Shown here piece after piece: positions 57,605 to 64,000 of a DNA stretch of 64,000 nucleotides (positions within the stretch are counted from its first letter, which is position 1; the number at the start of each line of letters is the position of its first letter). The notes beneath the pieces were generated by a model, which did not search any database, had not been told where the DNA came from, and saw only the letters and a list, made by a program, of their open reading frames with translations. Origin of the DNA: Magnolia sinica (Eukaryota; Streptophyta; Magnoliopsida; Magnoliales; Magnoliaceae); the NCBI RefSeq assembly GCF_029962835.1, contig NC_080584.1, forward strand, positions 81,186,862 through 81,250,861. The letters run 5' to 3'. The translations under genes and the position numbers were made by a program.

Positions 57605-58681
57605 GGACGCGGATTTCCTGCGAAAGCCTTTCGCAGGAAGTTCCTGCGCAAGGATTCTGGGTGTGGCCACTGTGATGTTTGCGAGAAATCCAACCCATCC
57701 ATCAGTTTTTCGATTTCATTGTAGGACATGCTAACAAAAATGAGGAGGATCGAAAACTTAAGTTGAGCATACAAGATGAAACAGTGGGAAAATGAATGCC
57801 TACTGTTGAAGCTAGGATCTACCTAGATGTTTATATTCCATCCAAACCGTTTATAAGGTCATTTTAACTGAGATGAAATGCAAACACTAAGAACTTAAAT
57901 CGATACCAAACTTTTTTGGCCATATAAATGTTTCAACGGTGGTCACTAAATCCCTACTGTTTCCTCTTGCGTGGCCCATTTAAGTTTTAGATACACCTTA
58001 TTTTTATAGCATATACTAAAATAAGCTCAAAAAACGGATGAACAGAGTGGATTTCTCACAAACATCGCAGCGGGCCCCACCCAGAATCCTTGCCCAAGAA
58101 GTCCCTGCGAAAGGCTTTCGCAGGAAATCCGGGGAACGGATTGGCTACTCCCCCTGACACCAGCCCCTTGCTGCTGTTCGGTGGTCTGTGGGCCCTACTA
58201 TGATGTATGTGTTTCATCCATTCCGTTCATCTATTTTTAAAGATCATTTTAGGGCCTCATCATAACAATAAGAGGGATATAAATCTTTAGTGGACCACAC
58301 CACAGGAAAACAATAGTGATTGAATATCCATCATTTAAATCTTCCTAAGGCCCACTGTACTGTTTTTTTGACATCCAATCTGTTCATTAGGTCATAAAGA
58401 CCTGGATGAAGGGAAAAAACAAAGATCATCTTGATCCAATACTTTTATGGCCCCAAAAAGTTTTTAATGGTCGACGTTAATTCAACACTGTTTCCTGTAA
58501 TGTGGTCCACTTGAGATTATTATATATTCAATTTTTGTATAATATCATAAAATGATTTATAAAAACACATAGACAGCATGGATGAAACACATAGATCACG
58601 GTGGGGCCCATAGACCACCGAACACCAGCCATTGGCTGGTGGCAAGGTGAGTAGCGAATCCGTTTCCGGAAATCCGCGTCC
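57605..58681. mobile_element. Class II palindromic element with perfect 9-bp duplication, carrying a nested class III copy
   Basis: It begins GGACGCGGATTTCCTGCG and ends GGAAATCCGCGTCC. GTTGTTGCA flanks it at 57596-57604 and 58682-58690. The right terminal repeat is split by the element at 58132-58667. 57154-57595 upstream holds degenerate repeat sequence and no gene. Confidence 0.88.
58132..58667. mobile_element. Class III palindromic element nested in a class II element
   Basis: 536 bp, with ends GGGAACGGATTGGCTACTC and (inverted) GAGTAGCGAATCCGTTTCC. GGAAATCCG is duplicated at 58123-58131 and 58668-58676, which is host-element sequence. This makes the insertion order clear. Confidence 0.88.
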
Positions 58682-58938
58682 GTTGTTGCATAGACGCAAC
58701 ACGGTGGGCCCCCTTTCTTATTTTAACCGCATGTCTACAGGCAACATATAGAAAGATCTGTATTTTCATATCTAGACCATGTATTTAAAGCAGGGTGGGA
58801 CAAAATAGATCAATGGTCTGGATTAATGAACCGTGTGGCTCACGTGATGGAAATTGCCAATCTGAGATGAGAGAGGCTTCTAAAGATTTCCCTCACAAAA
58901 GGTTTCCTGTTATGACTGGGAAGTTGCAATCCTATGCT

Positions 58939-59680
58939 GGGGCGGATTGGGTGGTGACCCCAACACCACATCCCTTGTAACCGAAATCGGAATGTGTACT
59001 GAGTTCTCTTATCCTACTGAGTAAACTCAGTTGGGCCTAGCTTGAATGTATGTGGTCTATCCACGCCGTCCATCCGTTTTTCCATCTAATATAATGGGTT
59101 TAGCCCAAATTTGAAGTATATCCAAAGATCAAGTGGATCAGACCACAGGAAACAGTGAGGATAATGATTTCCACTGTTAAAAACTTTCTGGGCTCCACAG
59201 TGATGTTTATTTGTCATCCAACCGGTTCATAAGATCATACAGACATGGATTAAGGGAAAACACAAATATAAGCTTGATCCAAAACTTCTGTGGCCCCCAA
59301 GAATTTTTCAACGGTAAACATTGAATTCAACTGTTTCATGTGGTGTGGTTCATTTGAACATTGTATATGCTTCATTTGTGGGCTTAAGCTCTAAAATTAT
59401 CTAGTAGAATCGATAGACGGAGCGGATAAAACACATGATTAGGACCTCACAGAGTTTACTTAGTAAACTAAGTGTAGTGAGTTACTACAAATCCGCTCCC
59501 CTTGTAACCAACTATGTGGGGCCACCGTGATGTATTTGTTTTATCCACACCATCCATCTATTTTTCTAGATCATTTTAGGACACAATCCTAAAATTAAAG
59601 CATATACAAAGATCAAGTGGACCACACCACAGTGGGCCCCACAGGGTCATGACACCACGTAACTAGGTAGTGTATATATA
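58939..59680. mobile_element. Palindromic element with a nested relative (58982-59499)
   Basis: CCTTGTAAC occurs at 58973-58981 and 59500-59508, bounding an inner palindromic unit whose ends carry TACTGAGTAAACTCAGT and, on the other side, ACTTAGTAAACTAAGT. The outer unit starts GGGGCGGATTGGGTGG and continues after the insert as GTGGGGCCACCGTGATGTAT, with an internally deleted right half ending near GTGGGCCCCACAGGGTCATG. Confidence 0.65.
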
Positions 59681-59684
59681 CATG

Positions 59685-60207
59685 GGACGCGGATTTCCTG
59701 CGAAAGCCTTCCCCGGGAAGTTCCTGCGGTGGGAATCCAGGTGGGGCCACCATGATGCTAGTGAGAAATCCACCCCGTCCATCTGTTTTATGAGCTCATT
59801 TTACAATAAATAGCAAAAAAGTGAGCTAGACCCAAGACTCAAAGTGGGCCACACGGGAGGAAACAGTGGGGCTCCGTTGAAATATTTGCATGGACACAGA
59901 AATTTTTAATCAGGCTAAGATCTTTTCTTTTCAATTCATCCCAGTGGGAATGACCTTATAAACCGTTTGGATGACATAAAAACATCAAGGCGGATACCAG
60001 GAAGGTTTCAACGGTAGGCATTTCTTTCCCCAGTTTTCCCTATAATGTAGCCCACTTGGATATTGGATCCAGTTCATTGTTGGCCAAATGCCTTGAAATA
60101 ATCTCAAAAAACGAATAGATGGTGTGGATTTCTCATCAACATAAATGTGGGCCCCACCTACTTTCCCACCACAGTAACTTCCTGCGAAAGGCCGGAAATC
60201 CGCGTCC
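59685..60207. mobile_element. Class II palindromic element next to the SRR1-like gene
   Basis: It starts GGACGCGGATTTCCTGCG and ends GGAAATCCGCGTCC, with mirrored cores (ACCATGATGCTAGTGAGAAA against TTTCTCATCAACATAAATG). It ends 116 bases before the start codon of the SRR1-RNase H gene, so the promoter must lie inside it, overlap it, or be very short. Confidence 0.75.
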
Positions 60208-60299
60208 GTTTATTAGTCATTGTTCTCTATTATATATTACACATATGATAAAGCCGCTACCAAAATTCTAAGAAAACCTCTCCTAAAATCAATCAGACG

Positions 60300-60440
60300 G
60301 AAGCTCTTCATCTCTCCTTCATCATGGAAAGAGATGAAAAAGAAGAACTGAAGGAAGCTCTTCAACAACCCATCATTGAGGGAGATCAAAAAGAACTGAA
60401 GGAAGCTCTTCATCTCTCCATCATGGCGGGAGACGAACAA
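60300..60440 (+). repeat. Three tandem copies of a roughly 48-bp unit spanning the start codon
   Basis: GAAGCTCTTCATCTCTCC..CATCATGG.. recurs with GAAGCTCTTCAACAACCCATC and again GAAGCTCTTCATCTCTCCATC. The third copy contains ATGGCGGGAGACGAACAAGAAGC at 60423, aligned to the start codon of the broken paralogue at 43458. The duplicated leader is now translated as KEELKEAL / QKELKEAL repeats. Confidence 0.85.
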
Positions 60441-63400
60441 GAAGCAATCAGATTGATAGAAGAGATTCATGTCACTATCAAGGAAGTCCAAGACTCCGAA
60501 TTCTACATCAAAGCAGTCAACCAATTGCATAACAATCAATCTATCCAAACCCACATATCACGTGTTCTGGGACCCAATTCACGACTCAAGATGGTAATAT
60601 ACGGCTTAGGTTCAATTGAGTATAGCTTCAGGTCACAGCTCCAACTATCTCTAGCGATCTTATTGAGACGCGACTTCGATTATTGGATTGATGAGATGGA
60701 AATCTATGACCCCAAAACAACTCCAGCAGATTCGATGGCGATGGAGGCCTTTGGATGCCGAGTTCTGTCTAAGAATGAGTTTTGCATGAGGAAGGTGGAG
60801 GAACCCACGTTGTTTTTCACACCGTATCTTTTTTGTAATCAAATTGGATACATTTTCAAGGCGAATTGGTGCCCAGCTCGATTGAATAGGATGATTTTGT
60901 TGGGGAATAGCTTAGGAAGAATTGCAAAAGATGCAGATTTTTATTATGGAGATGAAGTGTGGCGCATTACAAGCATGCAGAGTTATACGGAAGAATTTGA
61001 AATTGATGTAGATAATTGTCCAGGTCCATTTCGTCATTTTGGGTGGCACTTTTTTAACGTGTGCCCTGATGTGGACATGGAGGCCTTGGTTCGAAGTAAG
61101 TTTTCTTCTCTTTTTTATCTACTTTGATTGGTTTTTTCATGGATTATAGGATTTAGATTTTAGACTGAAGAGTATGGTGTAAGCCCTGAATTGGGCGAGT
61201 CATGACTGGACCGGGTTTTAGGGGTTGTTTGGTACCATGGGATTTCAAATCCCCTTTACGTTTGGCGCCATAAAGTAACTGGGGGTTTCAAATAAAGGGG
61301 GTTTGAAATCTACAGCTAAAGCTTGGATTACATCTAAAATCCTTCCAAAAGTTGCATGTGTAACATGTGTGTCACTAGTCTATTAATCTATTGGATACAT
61401 GACCCACTAATGCTTTCTGAAAATAATTAGATTATCAATTGCATCACTATAATTACTTTAATATGATGATCAGTGCTGTTCAAACATTGTTCATGTAAAT
61501 CAACAGTCAAAACTTATTGGTTAGTCATTTGGACATGATCTTGTATTTGTGGCCATCTGGGATTTAGAATTTCATCATTTTCAGGCAAAGGATATATTTC
61601 AGGAGGGCTTTTTTTTTTTCTTAGCTTGTTAGTACACCCTACTGTCAGTTCACACTTCAATGTTAACCACTCCCACTAGAGAATCGTTACCAAGACCACA
61701 GTGTTGAAACGAGGTGTCTTTCACCAGTCTACCACTTGAGCTATATATGCATCGACTTATTACAACTATTGTGTCAAACTTTATGTCCGTTCACTAATTA
61801 AAGATAAAGTTGATTTAGTATTAAATTCATACCTGTACGTGTAAATACACATGCATAGTTATTTTTGGCTTAAATTTGATTTTGAATCCAGGATGCCAAA
61901 CACAACAAGAGGATTTCAAATCCAAGGGTTCCAAATCCACGCTCCTAAAGGGAACCCTGGAATTATGGTACAAAGGGGGTTGGGACTTAGGGCTCAAGAG
62001 GGATTTGATACCCAACACGAACTGGATGGTTGGATGTGAGCGTTTTCTTTATTTCAAACCTGGCAAGTTAATCAATTCAGGTCTAGATCTCAGCAACAGC
62101 CCAACTCATCAGTATCTAGTTCGGGTTTACATCGGGTCCAAGTCTGGTGGGGAGAATAGCCCAGGATGGACGGTTAGATTTGGTCGTTTGCAGTTCTCTT
62201 TTTAACCGCCCATCAAAATTTGCCAGTAGGATGGTTAGTTACTGACCATGTTAGATCCACGTTGGGGCCCTTGGTTTGGACGGTCCAGATTGGTATTCGA
62301 GTAAGTCACGTGTAGAGTACTTTTCCTGATCGGATTAGTCTACATAGATGAGAATGTATATTAACCATACGCATGCACACAATCATCAAACAGGATGGGA
62401 TACATGAATTTTCAATCCAAGCCATCCAACTCGCCTGGCCCATTATAGATCATCCATAACCCTAAAAAAATCATACTGAGCCGATATTAAACCTACGCTC
62501 TCCATGGTCCACTATTTGAATGGTTTGGATGAATATTTTGTTAATTTCAGTTGTCATTCTTTTATTGAAGGGGTTCCTTCGACTAAGGTGCGGCTACCAG
62601 AAGAGGATGAGCATGAGGAGGACTTCGAATATGAGTACGCATCGTTTGTTTTTTGCAGTTTTGATAGGGTGTGGTGGCCCCCCACTGAAGTAACTGTTAT
62701 GGGGGCCACTTTCCGCCCTTATATTGCATCTTAGATTATGATCTGAACCGTTGGTATTCTCAATTCTATGCTCGAGGGGTGACCAGGTCAAACATTTGTA
62801 CAGATGTTGATGGTTCGGATCAACCCAAGATCGACCAATCAGGTCCGATATTGGGTGAGTCTATCAAACGCATCCAAACAACAGCTTAACAGGAACTACA
62901 AAGCCCATGACCTACTGATGGGGGCCATATTTCACTAATCCAAACGGTTGACCCGATAGTACCTACAATGAATATGGTTATCTGATAAGTTATCTAGATT
63001 GGAAAATCTGAACCGTCTAATATTTTACAGTATGAACTATGTCCATATTACCGGCGGTTTTGGGTTTTTAGCGGCATTTTTTGGCCGCCGGTAAAGATCT
63101 GTTTTCTTGCTTGAATGTTTCATCATGTTCCATGCATGATCTGGGCCCTCCAATTGGACCTTAAAATTCCCTTTTTTTAGTGGTATTAAGCTAAGTAACT
63201 CAATACTAATGATTTTCTCCTTTTTGATCCACAGAACTAAAGGTGAGTACATCAAGATGATAACAGCAAAACTGTTCTTCAAGAATGACAAACCTGAGGA
63301 TTGGAGATATGAGCATCGACGGCCCCGTAGGTTTCGGCAAAGGTGGTGGCCCCCTCACCCTGGATGGATCAAGCTGAATTTTGGTGGTACAGATCCTACC

Positions 63401-63775
63401 AAGAGTAGGCCATCAGGTTTTGGTGGGATCTTCCACAATGAGCATGGAAACATACTATTATCTTACGCTGGGCCACTCAAAGATTATGATCCGATCACAG
63501 TGGGAATTGAGGCATTGAGGGTGGGAATGAGATGTGTTAAGCTCTTATCCACCGTTTCTAAATTGATCGTTGAGGGGGACTCGCTCAGCATTATCAGATG
63601 GGCCAAAGAAATTGTTGATCCACCCGAGAGGTTTGATGAAGCATTTGATGAGTTTAATGATTTGACAGAGGATGTTGAATGTGTGATTGTTCATGCTTAT
63701 AGGGAAGCTAACTCAATGGCAAGGGAATTAGCTTGTAGAGGAGCTAATCTAACTGAGCTTTGTATTTGGGAGTAG
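60324..63775 (+). CDS. SRR1-like protein fused to an RNase H-like domain, three exons
   Basis: Proposed exons are 60324-61095, 62571-62634 and 63235-63775. They join in phase to 458 residues, with donors GTAAGT and GTACGC and acceptors TTGAAG and CCACAG. Direct joining of the first and last exons would be out of frame, which is why the 64-nt exon (VPSTKVRLPEEDEHEEDFEY) is included; it is the least certain part. Residues 88-210 resemble SRR1 (SENSITIVITY TO RED LIGHT REDUCED 1): MVIYGLGSIEYS, LQLSLAILLRRDFDYWI, EIYDPKTT, FGCRVLSKNE, PTLFFTPY, NWCPARLNRMILLGNS. Residues 316-450 resemble the plant RNase H-like (RVT_3) family: PPHPGWIKLNF, GFGGIFHNEHGNILLSY, LIVEGDS, VHAYREANSMARELA. SRR1 acts in phytochrome-linked and clock signalling in Arabidopsis; the role of the fusion is unknown. 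The first 33 residues come from tandem duplication across the old start. No break is seen. Confidence 0.75.
61216..62035. repeat. Intron 1 miniature-element sequence
   Basis: GGTTGTTTGGTACCATGGGATTTCAAATCC near 61222 (in two parts) and GGATTTCAAATCCAAGGGTTCC near 61911 suggest the ends of one or two decayed miniature elements; a SINE lies between. The rest of intron 1 holds no recognised gene. Confidence 0.4.
61611..61750 (-). mobile_element. Second copy of the tRNA-derived SINE, in intron 1
   Basis: On the minus strand TAGCTCAAGTGGTAGACTGG (61742-61723) is a box A and GGTAACGATTC (61691-61681) a worn box B. The spacing and the GTTTCAAC between them match the SINE at 9748-9907. It ends in a short A-rich tail. 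It is older than the first copy and target duplications are not clear. Confidence 0.65.
63043..63100. repeat. GC-rich hairpin resembling CACTA subterminal sequence, in intron 2
   Basis: TTACCGGCGGTTTTGGG and, inverted, GGCCGCCGGTAA form a hairpin of about 58 bases. The same TTACCGGCGG/ACCGCC motifs lie just inside the left end of the CACTA element at 481-500. It may be a relic of a short CACTA relative. Confidence 0.5.
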
Positions 63776-64000
63776 AATTTATGATATTTTATAATGGTTT
63801 TTAGATACTATGATATGTAGAAAAAGTGTTTTTTTTTTTTTTTTTTTGTTCATTGGTTTTTCATTGATGAATGTGTTGGCTTCAATTTGGACATGTAATG
63901 GTTGTACTGTGTATGTATGTGCCGGGCATGTTAGAACTAAATACAATATAAATTAAATTGAATGATTTGTGACCTAGACATCGAAAAGGGCAAATTAATA

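Noticed and set aside
62504-62734. Independent 76-codon gene in intron 1
   Set aside because: Its middle is better explained as the 64-nt exon of the fusion gene; its ends are repeat sequence.
61095-63235. Direct splicing of SRR1 exon 1 to the RNase H exon
   Set aside because: Phases disagree and a stop follows within nine codons; the 64-nt middle exon restores phase.

Overview
The window looks like nuclear DNA of a land plant. It has introns with GT-AG borders, AT-rich spacers, TATA boxes with CT-rich leaders, and plant families such as a COMMD-free F-box/FBA protein, an SRR1-like protein and a small secreted LysM protein. It also holds plant-type LTR elements (Tat, Athila, chromovirus), CACTA, hAT and Mutator-like DNA elements and a tRNA-derived SINE. 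The abundant palindromic repeats with a GTGGGGCCCACC / CCGTCCATCC core resemble repeats I recall from magnoliid trees (Magnoliaceae, Lauraceae). That placement is recollection, not proof. Gene density is low: three apparently functional host genes, one broken host gene, and several gene fragments.

Layout. 1-463 is one arm of an inverted repeat whose other arm is at 36229-36634. A 9.1 kb CACTA element (462-9553) follows. It has a TCA target duplication and a recognisable empty site at about 11028, and it carries minus-strand pieces of an Alba-type gene. It sits in a duplicate of the 3' end of the F-box locus, and that duplicate also holds a SINE. The F-box gene itself is at 11209-12468 (minus). 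A block of palindromic Mutator-like miniature elements (12.5-15.7 kb) leads to a nest of old LTR elements: a reversed Tat remnant (15844-17479), an Athila-type element (from 17484) and an almost empty Athila relative (21746-24048) with matching target duplications. From 26.5 to 36.2 kb there are two decayed chromoviruses with related 3' flanks. Between them are a two-exon LysM gene (29168-30683, minus) and a hAT-type miniature element. From 36.6 to 43.3 kb there is gene-free sequence and another palindromic-element cluster.

43458-44458 is a broken copy of an unusual host gene, an SRR1-like domain joined to an RNase H-like domain. Just downstream a young 9.56 kb Tat-type LTR element (44560-54120) has inserted. 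Its LTRs differ at only one site that I could find. After a third palindromic-element cluster (54.1-60.2 kb), the apparently whole copy of the SRR1/RNase H gene runs from 60324 to 63775 in three exons whose phases agree.

The genes do not form a pathway. The coherent stories are structural: a paralogous SRR1-RNase H pair; F-box and SRR1 promoters lying directly against palindromic miniature elements; and repeated nesting of transposons. The two least obvious genes are the LysM gene, whose two short exons do not stand out as reading frames, and the full three-exon SRR1-RNase H model.
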